Of a DNA stretch of 64,000 bases, positions 44,426 to 52,465 are shown piece after piece. A program made the translations under genes and the position numbers. The notes below the pieces were generated by a model that saw nothing but the letters and a program-made list of their open reading frames with translations, made no database searches and had not been told where the DNA came from. Within the stretch, counting starts at the first letter, position 1; every line of letters begins with the position of its first letter. Source of the stretch: Fimbriimonadaceae bacterium (GTDB lineage Bacteria; Armatimonadota; Fimbriimonadia; Fimbriimonadales; Fimbriimonadaceae); contig JABAQM010000001.1 of NCBI GenBank assembly GCA_019187105.1, positions 1 through 64,000 of the forward strand. Direction: 5' to 3'.

Positions 44426-45582
44426 TCCGCCCTCTCCGTGAGGTGATCAAGATAGTCGATCGATCGGAAGCAGTAGATGCTTCCATTGACTACTTGATGG
44501 CAGGGGTGCTCAGCTACGGAAAGGGACTTTTCGAACGGCCGAGTCAGGCAGGAGTATCGAGTAGTTACTCAAGATTCAACAGGCTGTACGGCGGAGAATT
44601 GGTCTTGAGCCAACTCTTTGGTTGGGAGGGAGCACTGGCGGTGGTGCCCGACTCCTTTGAGGGGAGATATGTCTCCTCTAGTTTTCCAGTCTTTGAAATT
44701 GATCGAGATGAAGCCGACCCAGATTTCATCTCGCTGGTATGCCAGTGGCCAGAACTTTGGAGCCAACTCAATCAAAAGGCAAAGGGCCTTGGGCTTCGAC
44801 GAAGGAATTTGACGCCGGATGCTCTCTTGTCAAGCACCGCCTGGCTTCCCTCTGTTCCTGAACAACGTAGGGTGGCGTCTCTAGTGTCAACTGCTCTCGC
44901 AAGGACAGATGCCGCTTCGAAGGCGATGCATGCAACTCTCAGTGACTTCGACCGGCTCCTCATCGCCCTCGCCCACCGCGATGACCTGACCGACGAGCAA
45001 AAGCGCGAACGCGGCTGGCGCAAACTCCGCCTCGGCGACGTCATGCGGCTCGACCTCGATCCCGTCAAAGTCGACCCCAGCCAGGACTATCCGAACGCGG
45101 GATGCTATAGCTTCGCGCGGGGGCTGTTTCTAAAGCCGCCCATCGTGGGCATGGAATGGCAGAGCGATACATTGTTCCGGCTGCGAGCCGGACAGTTCAC
45201 CTACTTGAAGTTGAAAGCCTTCGAGGGAGCATTTGCCTTCGTGAGCGAGGAGTTCGAGGGCCGCTACGTCTCGAACGAGTATCCAACTTATTCACCGATC
45301 AATGGCGAGTGCCGATCAGAGTGGGTCTTTGCTCACTTCAAGCCGCAGCGAGTCTGGGCTACGCTCGCGTCGGGAAGCAAAGGCATCGGTGCCCGACGTG
45401 AGCGTGTCAACCCAACGAGGCTGCTTGCCCATGAAGCCTGGGTGCCGCCCATGCCAGATCAAGATCGCATCGCCGATGTCCTCGCTGCCCAACGCCGCTT
45501 CACGGCAAGCGACACCTTCCAAAAGGATGCCGACGCGCTTCGTCGCTCGATTCTTTCGAAAGCGTTTCGGGGCGAGCTTTGA
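44422..45582 (+). CDS. hsdS: Type I specificity subunit S (HsdS)
   Basis: A 386-residue protein with two target-recognition domains, each followed by a conserved helical spacer. The two recognition halves are recognisably alike: both carry GLF-x-x-P, then EGA-x-A and FEGRYVS (about 37-85 and 232-280). The spacers contain PEQRRVASLVSTAL and PDQDRIADVLAAQ. Similar halves usually imply related half-site sequences. The start overlaps hsdM, and the stop overlaps the next gene through TTGA. Confidence 0.9.
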   Translation: MIRPLREVIKIVDRSEAVDASIDYLMAGVLSYGKGLFERPSQAGVSSSYSRFNRLYGGELVLSQLFGWEGALAVVPDSFEGRYVSSSFPVFEIDRDEADPDFISLVCQWPELWSQLNQKAKGLGLRRRNLTPDALLSSTAWLPSVPEQRRVASLVSTALARTDAASKAMHATLSDFDRLLIALAHRDDLTDEQKRERGWRKLRLGDVMRLDLDPVKVDPSQDYPNAGCYSFARGLFLKPPIVGMEWQSDTLFRLRAGQFTYLKLKAFEGAFAFVSEEFEGRYVSNEYPTYSPINGECRSEWVFAHFKPQRVWATLASGSKGIGARRERVNPTRLLAHEAWVPPMPDQDRIADVLAAQRRFTASDTFQKDADALRRSILSKAFRGEL

Positions 45583-46589
45583 GCACCGACGACCAAGAAA
45601 GCGGTCCCCAATCTAAGAAAGACCGGTACGACCAATTCGGCATCCTCCATATGGTCAGAGTGTTTGATCAGCGCCTCAATGAGCTTGAGTCGCGTGACAT
45701 GCTGAAGCTCATTGATCGGGATCGCCTAACCGACCTAAGGGAGAAGATCGCTGAATGGTTCATCGCGGTTCAAATAGAGCTAACTACGGACATGATGAGG
45801 CTGCGAACTCTTCCCGAAGCGGCCTTCCTTAAGGATGCCGTCATCCCTGACCCAAATCGGCTCACCCTGCTTTACAAGGAAGCTGCAGAAGCGAGGACTT
45901 CTTCGGATCATTGCAAGGAGACTTCAATCGCCCTTGAGATCTGCGTGACGTCACTCCTCAAGCTGCTGATGATAGCAGTTCAAGATCTACCTCGACGAAA
46001 TGCCGACGGTTCGTTTGATCGCAGCCACACGAAGGCGGCGGTTGACCCGCTTCGCGAACACCCTTACGTCCTTCGCAACTTTAGGGGAATGTGGAGCCGC
46101 TTGAAGAGAGGTCTGGTTGACTATTTGAACGCAAGAACGGCCTGGCTGCAAGCTCACGGGTATGAAGTTCACGCTCAGCAAGTCAGTCTGTCCGCAGATC
46201 TGAGCGAGTTATTCTCACAGCTTGGACGCGCATTCTATGGCGACTATCTCTCTACGACTCCAACCGCCCTTGCCGCAATCAGAACGGCAATCATTGGTGC
46301 CCTAAGCCTCCGCGACGAAATTGGCGTCGAGGACTTGCTTCAATTACGAACACCCGCATTGATCGAGTCATTGGAAGACGCCGGATTCGGACCCTTTGAC
46401 GATACGCGAGCGTTTGTCGAACTTGTTAGGTCGGCCGAGACTTACGTGCTTCTAGGCGCATTGCCCAATCCAATCGATGAACACACGCTGATGATCCTGG
46501 TGGAGCAATACTTCTTGCACCTCCAGACAACAAAGCTGAGTGCCGAGGCACGGTTGAATGCAATAGAGTATTTGAGGTCGCAGATTTGA
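45579..46589 (+). CDS. Unknown helical protein coupled to hsdS
   Basis: A 336-residue soluble protein starting at a TTG that overlaps the hsdS stop (TTGA). It is predicted largely helical, with no signal, TM segment, zinc motif or recognisable catalytic motif. No family is known to me. Overlap at both ends makes co-translation with hsdS and the following HEPN-like protein likely, so it probably acts with them. A structural or sensor subunit of an expanded restriction system is one inference. Confidence 0.6.
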   Translation: MSTDDQESGPQSKKDRYDQFGILHMVRVFDQRLNELESRDMLKLIDRDRLTDLREKIAEWFIAVQIELTTDMMRLRTLPEAAFLKDAVIPDPNRLTLLYKEAAEARTSSDHCKETSIALEICVTSLLKLLMIAVQDLPRRNADGSFDRSHTKAAVDPLREHPYVLRNFRGMWSRLKRGLVDYLNARTAWLQAHGYEVHAQQVSLSADLSELFSQLGRAFYGDYLSTTPTALAAIRTAIIGALSLRDEIGVEDLLQLRTPALIESLEDAGFGPFDDTRAFVELVRSAETYVLLGALPNPIDEHTLMILVEQYFLHLQTTKLSAEARLNAIEYLRSQI

Positions 46590-48079
46590 GCGGTTGGATC
46601 GTTCGAATAGGGTCAGCAGAGGTCTCGGAGCTACTTCTTCCCGAGAGCAACCTCCACTTAGCTGAAGCGATGAAGGACTCGTTTCGACTGCGATTGAAGT
46701 TTGAGCCAGACGTTCTAGCTTCCGTGGACCTTGGAGCCCGACTTCACGTGCTGATTCGGCAAACTCCGACTTCGGAGCCAGTGTCAGTTTTTCATGGGTT
46801 CGTCGTGGAAGCAAACTTTGACGAGACGACGCTTACCTTGACCGGCGAAGGTATGGCGCTCCAAATGAAGGAATTCAAGACTGGAGGAAAGTTCGGCAAG
46901 GGTCTGAAACCCGAAGAAGTCTTGTACTACATGGTGAAGAGCGTCGACCCTGCCTTGACTGACCCCGCCTACATCAGCCAATTCTCTGGTAATGGCAGCC
47001 TTGCAGATCGAGCCGAGCTATTCAGACGGCGGACATTCCATTACGTCCTGCCGTGTCCCGCCATCTCCGACATCGGCGAGTCTCTACTGGTCGGGAGTGC
47101 CCTCATTTATGACTGGAGATCCTCGGGGACTTTTGATGATGATCTCATCGCGGCTTCGTTCCGCCAAGATGAACTTCCTGAAGAATGGGAACATCCCGTG
47201 CGAATCCGGATGCCTATTGACTGCAGTGGCTTTGTGGAGGGCTTCCAAGAGGGGTTCGATCGGAGCAACGAGGTCTTGGATGCAGTCTCGATGGTTCTTA
47301 ACCGTACAGCATTGACCACTCAATCCGGCTTCAGGTGGAACTCTTACGATCGTCGAATCCGTGGGCTGGACACTCGTCGTTCCCATTGGGCGTACCTTCG
47401 AGAAGTTCATCCTAACCCGCAAAGGTATTGGACACGATGGTTTGATGAGCACCTCGACAGCGGCAAGAAGGCTACTCGGAGCTACATTGATTCGGGCGAT
47501 CCCTCTGCAGCGCTTTCGAGGGCGCTGGCTATCTCTCCAGGATCAAGGACCACCAGCGAGACTCGTCTCGTCAGCGCTCTGAGGGCCATGAGACAATGCC
47601 GAGAGGCCGAGAATCCTGTCGACGGAGTTAGTCATCTGTTTCGGGCTATTGAATACATCGCAGGCAGCGAGATCATGGAACCCGTGCTGAACCCTGCTCA
47701 ACTCAAAACGATTCAAGGTCGACTCAAGGTGCCTATCGGTGAATCTCTGGCGGAGATCGGCATGGAAAAAGCTGCCGCTGATAGAGTCTTGGACCTTCTA
47801 AAAGGCCAGATGTCCCGCGTAAACGAGCATCCACTTCGTAACAAGTGGAATGCGGTGGTCTCGCGACTCGAAGTGCCGTACTCTGAAGAAGATGGGTCGC
47901 TCCTATGGGGGCATCTGAGACGTGCTCGAAACCTTGATATCCACGGAGCCTCTGCTGATTTGAAGCGAGAAGACGTGTTGCGTGGCTATGCCGTGGTTGA
48001 GCGCGTGGTCTTGGCGCTTCTGGAGCGGATTCCGCCGGACACTGACGTCTGGAGCAGGGCGACTTGTATGGGCGTGTAG
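46586..48079 (+). CDS. Large protein with C-terminal HEPN-like domain
   Basis: A 497-residue protein. The N-terminal half is unrecognised. The C-terminal ~150 residues (from about SHLFRAIEYIAGSE) are helical and contain RRARNLDIHG with Arg448-Asn449-x3-His453, the HEPN/ApeA-like R-N-x3-H motif. The TTG start overlaps the preceding stop by 4 nt. It is the last gene of the coupled hsd operon. An RNA-cleaving effector is possible, with the first half acting as sensor. That split is inferred from layout. Confidence 0.62.
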   Translation: MSGWIVRIGSAEVSELLLPESNLHLAEAMKDSFRLRLKFEPDVLASVDLGARLHVLIRQTPTSEPVSVFHGFVVEANFDETTLTLTGEGMALQMKEFKTGGKFGKGLKPEEVLYYMVKSVDPALTDPAYISQFSGNGSLADRAELFRRRTFHYVLPCPAISDIGESLLVGSALIYDWRSSGTFDDDLIAASFRQDELPEEWEHPVRIRMPIDCSGFVEGFQEGFDRSNEVLDAVSMVLNRTALTTQSGFRWNSYDRRIRGLDTRRSHWAYLREVHPNPQRYWTRWFDEHLDSGKKATRSYIDSGDPSAALSRALAISPGSRTTSETRLVSALRAMRQCREAENPVDGVSHLFRAIEYIAGSEIMEPVLNPAQLKTIQGRLKVPIGESLAEIGMEKAAADRVLDLLKGQMSRVNEHPLRNKWNAVVSRLEVPYSEEDGSLLWGHLRRARNLDIHGASADLKREDVLRGYAVVERVVLALLERIPPDTDVWSRATCMGV

Positions 48080-48135
48080 ATGCCGGGTGGCACCTACCGC
48101 GAATTTTCTGAATCGGATCCCGCCTATTGCTCGTA

Positions 48136-48155
48136 CGTTTAGTGTATAGTTGACA
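48136..48155 (+). promoter_or_regulatory. Shared operator, copy 3
   Basis: CGTTTAGTGTATAGTTGACA matches the xre operator, read in the xre direction, at 15 of 20 positions and keeps the same orientation relative to its gene. The dyad AGTGT/ACACT (48141-48157) overlaps it. It precedes the DUF5343-HEPN pair. No convincing -35 is visible. A 9-codon mini-ORF (48159-48188) follows. Confidence 0.5.
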
Positions 48156-48200
48156 CTAATGCTTCTCCAGAAGCGATCGGGTTGTTGAACACAGCAATCC

Positions 48201-48932
48201 GTGGATACGAGCAAGAAACCGATGGCAAGAAAACCGAACCCGACGGAAGAGCCGCAAACTCAACCGAGCTCCACATCAAAGAAGGATCGTTCTGCGACAC
48301 CACAAGGAACTCCCAAATATCCTTATGCGCTGACTCCGGCTGCGCTCTCCAAATTCCTGGATAACATCCCCAACAAACCGAAGCCTCCCAAGGTTGACAA
48401 CCAGCACTTGAAAAGCTGGGACCTGAGGAACAACAACGACATCACGCTGGTTCGGGTTCTCAAAGAGGTCGGGGTCTTGAGCGCGGATTCCGCTCCAACC
48501 GAGCTATACGAGCACCTCATGGCCGGGAGTCAGGGCAAACTTGAACTGGCAGCCGAAATACGGACGAGATACAAAGAGCTTTTCAACGCCGAGCACGAAC
48601 CATACGCGAGTGACGCAACGGCAACTAAGCTCTTTAACATCCACGGAGGCACACAGGCTACGAAGACGTTGCAACTCATGCGGCAAACCTTTATGGCTCT
48701 GTGCAAGGCTGCAGACTTTTCAGGCACTCCCGCCCGACCAGCCAGCAGGTCCATTAGCCAACCGTCCTCTGGAAGAGCTCAGCAGGAGGTAGCAATAGCT
48801 GACGGACCACTTCCCCCTTCCGGCCCTTCGGTAGTGATAAACATCCAGTTGACCCTACCGCCTGGACTGGATGAGAAGGGATATGACGCCTTCTTTGGGT
48901 CAATGAAGAAGAACCTGTGGCCAGAAAAGTAG
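48201..48932 (+). CDS. DUF5343-family protein
   Basis: A 243-residue protein. After a basic, disordered N-terminus comes a conserved block beginning YPYALTPAALSKFLDNIP and running through SADSAPTELYEHLM to about residue 170, characteristic of DUF5343. A Pro/Ser-rich linker and a short beta-rich C-terminus (VVINIQLTLPPGLD) follow. The family's function is unknown. The GTG start at 48201 is used; ATG 48222 is possible. It overlaps the HEPN gene by 16 nt and has its own operator-bearing upstream region, so the two form a separate unit. Confidence 0.72.
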   Translation: MDTSKKPMARKPNPTEEPQTQPSSTSKKDRSATPQGTPKYPYALTPAALSKFLDNIPNKPKPPKVDNQHLKSWDLRNNNDITLVRVLKEVGVLSADSAPTELYEHLMAGSQGKLELAAEIRTRYKELFNAEHEPYASDATATKLFNIHGGTQATKTLQLMRQTFMALCKAADFSGTPARPASRSISQPSSGRAQQEVAIADGPLPPSGPSVVINIQLTLPPGLDEKGYDAFFGSMKKNLWPEK

Positions 48933-49471
48933 ATGCAACCCAACTGGCGGCCGAGTATGGACGTGCTGCCGACCGTTTTGTTGCAGACTCCCAGAAGCAG
49001 TTCGCCAAATTCGAGGGATCGACGAGTCGCGTTATCACGCTCAAAGAGACCTACGACGAACTCGCTGGGTTAACGCAGTCGCAGGAAAGTCTTTTCAAGC
49101 AAGCGCTTCTTGCCATTGAGATTGGCTTGCATAGAGCGGCGGTAGTACTTGCATGGGCAGCCTTCATGGATGTTGTCCAATCTAAGCTTGCTTCGGACGG
49201 CTGGAAGAAGGTGTCCTCGGTGAGATCAACTTTTCCCGCTGCGAAGACGCTTGAGGAGATCCGCGAGCAGTATACGGACCATGCGTTTGTCTCGATCGCT
49301 AAGGAGTGTGGACTTTATGGCAAAGGCACGATGAACTCCCTACACGGAGCCCTTGCGGATCGCAACCAGTGCGCACATCCTGGTGCGCCTGATCCGGGAA
49401 TGAACGAGGCTTTGGGCTATGTCTCAAAGCTGCTTAAGCGCGCAAAGGAGATTCAAAGCAAGAGCCTGTGA
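48917..49471 (+). CDS. HEPN-like protein paired with DUF5343
   Basis: A 184-residue helical protein. ALADRNQCAHPG gives Arg149-Asn150-x3-His154, the same R-N-x3-H motif as two other proteins in the island. Upstream helices (LLAIEIGLHRAAVVLAWAAFMDVV) match the HEPN four-helix plan. Its start lies inside the DUF5343 gene, so synthesis is coupled. DUF5343 and HEPN may form a two-gene toxin/partner unit. No nucleotidyltransferase antitoxin (MNT) is seen. Confidence 0.65.
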   Translation: MARKVDATQLAAEYGRAADRFVADSQKQFAKFEGSTSRVITLKETYDELAGLTQSQESLFKQALLAIEIGLHRAAVVLAWAAFMDVVQSKLASDGWKKVSSVRSTFPAAKTLEEIREQYTDHAFVSIAKECGLYGKGTMNSLHGALADRNQCAHPGAPDPGMNEALGYVSKLLKRAKEIQSKSL

Positions 49472-49475
49472 TCGA

Positions 49476-49751
49476 TCAGATTTCGGTGGGATCAAATACA
49501 CCGATCTCGACAACCTCCATCTTGTTCTTGGCGTCGGACCAGACCATGAGCGTGCATCCGGCTGGATTGAGGTTCCGAATGTGTTGAGTCTGGATCGGCG
49601 AGAGCATGCCGCGCCAAGGCGTGATGACGAAGACAAGGGGCTTGCCCTGGACTGTCTCGATCCAAAGCAATCCCGACGTGGTATTTTCCTGGAGCGCCTC
49701 CGCGATCCCTAGCAAGTCCAGTGATTCGAAGATGGTTTCGTTGTCTAACAT
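49476..49751 (-). CDS. Small hypothetical protein
   Basis: A 91-residue protein from the ATG at 49751, four bases after GAGGA. The frame is open to 49895 but that part looks non-coding. The sequence contains an alpha/beta pattern (SGLLWIETVQGKPLVFVITPWRG) but no family that I recognise. Its stop is 4 nt from the convergent HEPN gene stop. It lies on the recombinase side and may be cargo of that element. Confidence 0.5.
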   Translation of the reverse strand: MLDNETIFESLDLLGIAEALQENTTSGLLWIETVQGKPLVFVITPWRGMLSPIQTQHIRNLNPAGCTLMVWSDAKNKMEVVEIGVFDPTEI

Positions 49752-49951
49752 GGGTTCCTCAGCGGGCATATCGCCGAGGAACTGGGAAATGAGGAAAACG
49801 CTGCTAGGCTGCTTCTCGCCAGAGCGCATGGAGGATTTCGTGGTCGGGGAGGTTGCGCGTTCGCTGAGGCTGATACTCCCTTTGCCCGCGAACAAACTCG
49901 TCGGGGTTCACGAACCACGCCGCGCACCCAAGTGAGGCGACGGGGCAAACG

Positions 49952-49966
49952 GCGGCGATTCGCCGC
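49952..49966 (-). terminator. Hairpin after the first recombinase gene
   Basis: GCGGCG/CGCCGC with a 3-nt loop, 15 nt past the recombinase stop. There is no T-tract, so this is a weak terminator candidate. Confidence 0.35.
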
Positions 49967-49981
49967 TTGGAGTCTCTAGTT

Positions 49982-51583
49982 CTATATCCCTTCGGTGCCT
50001 CCGCGAATGGTGCGGCGCAGTAAGTGCCCCATGTCGTCCATCGCCACAACGCCCCTGTGAGTGACGGCGAGCCAAAGTAGTGAGCGACGAACGAGTTCTT
50101 TCGCCTTCGCGATCGGAAGGTCGCGAAGGTCGTGCAGTTCATCCGCGAGCGGCTGATTTGGAATATTGATTTGCGCCGACACAGCGGCCAGAGTCGCCTC
50201 AAGCGCCATTCGCTCTTCACGGAGTTTTGCGGCAACACCAGCGAGTTGCACCGAATCGAGAATGACTGATAGCCGCACGAGTTCCGTGGATTCGCGCTCT
50301 CGTTGCTCGGCGACGCGCCGTTCGAGCACGGCCTTCTTGTCCAAGAGTGCATCACGTCCAGATGAAGACTCTAACTGCTTGAGTTCCGTAAGGAGCAGCG
50401 GTGACAATTGCTCGAAAAGCCATCGGTCGAGTTCTTCCACCTGAATGAGCCGAGTTCCGGTCCGGCTGCATGGTCTGTCGCCTCGCACGTGCGGGCATTT
50501 GAAGTGAAGTCTGACCGTGCCATCCGACCGTCTTCGCTGCTGGGTCGTGAGGGGTCGTCCGCACTCGCCGCATACCGCAATCGAGGTGAGCAGGTGTGCT
50601 GGCCCCAGCCCCTTTTTCCCAGGAACATAGCTTCGCTCAAGCTTCTTCTGGGCAGCCTCGTACAAAGCCAGAGAAACAACAGTTTCAGGCCCGCCATCAA
50701 CTCCGGGCACGAGCAGCCGCTCAGTTTCAAATTCCCTGCCCCGATGTCTCCACCTTCCGACGTACATGCAGTTATTCAAGATGTTCCGAATCTGCGACGT
50801 ATGCACCATATCCGGATGTTTGACCTTGTGATTCCTGGCCGAGACGGCGATTCGAACCCCTTCGTCCATGAAGCGATTGGCGATTGCTGTAATGCCGAGC
50901 GGGCCCTCGCCGTTTTCCCCGTGTACGAAGAGCGCGAAAACTCTACGCACGATTTCCAATTCGTCCGGAATTGGATCGACAGCCTGGGTGCCGCGACCCT
51001 TAGACCGAAACCCTAGGCAACTGGGATTCCTGGAAAACATTCCGCGCTCAGCCTTGTGTTGATGGTCGCGCCGGATGTCCTCCGAAATCAAGTCGCGATA
51101 CTGACGCGCCGACGCGCCACCAATGGCGGTGCGATAAAGACCATCTGCGGACTGAACTTCCATGTCTCGTCCGTGGGCGACGAACCGCACGCCCAATGCG
51201 CGAAATCGTTTCACGATAGCGTCAGTCACGCCATTGTCTCGGTAGAGGCGGTCAGGCTTGTAAACCATCACCATATCGATGTCTCCGGACTCCAAGCGCC
51301 ACATCATCTTCGTCAGTTCGGGCCGAAACGGGCCATCGAACCTTCCAGTGCCGTCGTCCCAATACCAATCGCCCTTCTGGCCTTCGGGCTCCTCGAAAAT
51401 GGCGATGTTTGCGTCCGCCAACCCCATAGCTTTAGCGTCTTTAAGGCACCATTCGATTTGCTCCTCACGGCTATGCGACCTGCCTTCCGACGCGGTTGAT
51501 TTTCTTGCGTATATGGCGACCCGCAAAGTGGCGTTCATTGGATCGCCCCACCGTAGCGGTGCTAGTTCTCTCTCGTTTCTCAT
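49982..51583 (-). CDS. Large serine recombinase 1
   Basis: A 533-residue site-specific recombinase. The catalytic N-terminal resolvase domain has VAIYARKST with nucleophile Ser29, and MVMVYKPDRLYRD holding the conserved Arg. The recombinase domain follows (about 190-300), then a zinc ribbon (CGECGRPL ... CPHVRGDRPC) and a coiled coil (about 400-490). ATG 51583 has AGAGGA 5 nt ahead; an internal ATG at 51538 is the alternative. It integrates or excises a mobile element by double-strand exchange. It points away from the GHKL cargo genes. Confidence 0.92.
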   Translation of the reverse strand: MRNERELAPLRWGDPMNATLRVAIYARKSTASEGRSHSREEQIEWCLKDAKAMGLADANIAIFEEPEGQKGDWYWDDGTGRFDGPFRPELTKMMWRLESGDIDMVMVYKPDRLYRDNGVTDAIVKRFRALGVRFVAHGRDMEVQSADGLYRTAIGGASARQYRDLISEDIRRDHQHKAERGMFSRNPSCLGFRSKGRGTQAVDPIPDELEIVRRVFALFVHGENGEGPLGITAIANRFMDEGVRIAVSARNHKVKHPDMVHTSQIRNILNNCMYVGRWRHRGREFETERLLVPGVDGGPETVVSLALYEAAQKKLERSYVPGKKGLGPAHLLTSIAVCGECGRPLTTQQRRRSDGTVRLHFKCPHVRGDRPCSRTGTRLIQVEELDRWLFEQLSPLLLTELKQLESSSGRDALLDKKAVLERRVAEQRERESTELVRLSVILDSVQLAGVAAKLREERMALEATLAAVSAQINIPNQPLADELHDLRDLPIAKAKELVRRSLLWLAVTHRGVVAMDDMGHLLRRTIRGGTEGI

Positions 51584-51631
51584 AACAATCCTCTATAAGC
51601 GCTCGATCCGTTTTTGAGGATATTCATGAGT

Positions 51632-51769
51632 GGCGTTAACAGTTATCAACGCCGCACAATGACACCATCTTCATTTGAATCTGATCGACAGCACTTGTGG
51701 CTATTCTTCTAAGCGCGGCGGAAGACCACCTACAATAAATTCAATAATTCTTTGCCGGACCCTTGAATT
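51632..51769. promoter_or_regulatory. AT-rich divergent control region with inverted repeats
   Basis: Between recombinase 1 and the next plus-strand gene. GGCGTT/AACGCC (51632-51653) forms a hairpin, and AATTCAA/TTGAATT (51738-51744 and 51763-51769) is a perfect spaced inverted repeat beside a TACAAT box (51731-51736). These may be recombinase core-flanking or regulator sites. Confidence 0.4.
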
Positions 51770-51821
51770 AAGAATCGCGCGGCCCGCACACTGGCCCACT
51801 CATTTCTGAGGAAGACATTGT

Positions 51822-52421
51822 ATGGACCTCTGGCAATACCACCACGAATTCAACGGGATGCCGCTTGGCATGGCCGACTCCGTTCGCGTCAGCGGCGTAA
51901 TCAGTCTCGCGGGCGATTGCGTTCCCATCTCGACAAACCCAGCCAACCTGTATCTTTCGGCGTACTATCTCGCGCGCGCGGAGAAAGCAAGGATGCTGTG
52001 CGATCTTGGGAAGTCGATTCTTGAGCGCCGCCCAAGTTACATCAAGGATGTCGAAAGGCGACTCTCCAGGCTCGACCAGTTCATCGACAAAGGGATCGCG
52101 CTCTCATTGCCTTGTCCCGAAACAAACGCTCTTGCGATCCGGACAAGACGCAAACCGCTTCGCGTCACGAAGAAGAATATGCTCGACTATCTCCTCGATT
52201 TGCGTGAGACCTCGATGCCGCATGAGGTCGGCGCACAGTTCCAATTCTTTGTGGGCGAATTCGGCGACCACCTTGTTCTTTATGTGACAGAGAATCTTCA
52301 CTACTTGAAGTTATCGATTTGCAGTGGCGTGACGTTCCAGTCCATGCCCTACCCTTATCTGGACTACTTGTGCCAGGACGCATTAGGCAATAACGAATTT
52401 TTCCTCAAAAATCGCGAATAA
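51822..52421 (+). CDS. Unknown protein upstream of GHKL ATPase
   Basis: A 199-residue soluble protein starting at ATG 51822 behind GAGGAA. It is mixed alpha/beta with no TM segment or recognised motif. A KDVERRLSRLDQFIDKGIAL helix is followed by a basic TRRKPLRVTKKN stretch. The 44-nt gap to the GHKL gene on the same strand implies one operon, so it is a probable partner of that ATPase. No function can be given. Confidence 0.58.
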   Translation: MDLWQYHHEFNGMPLGMADSVRVSGVISLAGDCVPISTNPANLYLSAYYLARAEKARMLCDLGKSILERRPSYIKDVERRLSRLDQFIDKGIALSLPCPETNALAIRTRRKPLRVTKKNMLDYLLDLRETSMPHEVGAQFQFFVGEFGDHLVLYVTENLHYLKLSICSGVTFQSMPYPYLDYLCQDALGNNEFFLKNRE

Positions 52422-52465
52422 CGCGATAGGCACATGTCGCACTTCGGTGCGAAAGGACAAAGACA

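Noticed and set aside
49804..49911. Possible 35-residue minus-strand ORF (GTG 49911 to stop 49804) after recombinase 1
   Set aside because: Its sequence looks faintly protein-like (ends HEILHALWREAA), but there is no ribosome-binding site, no family, and the start is arbitrary. Not enough to call.
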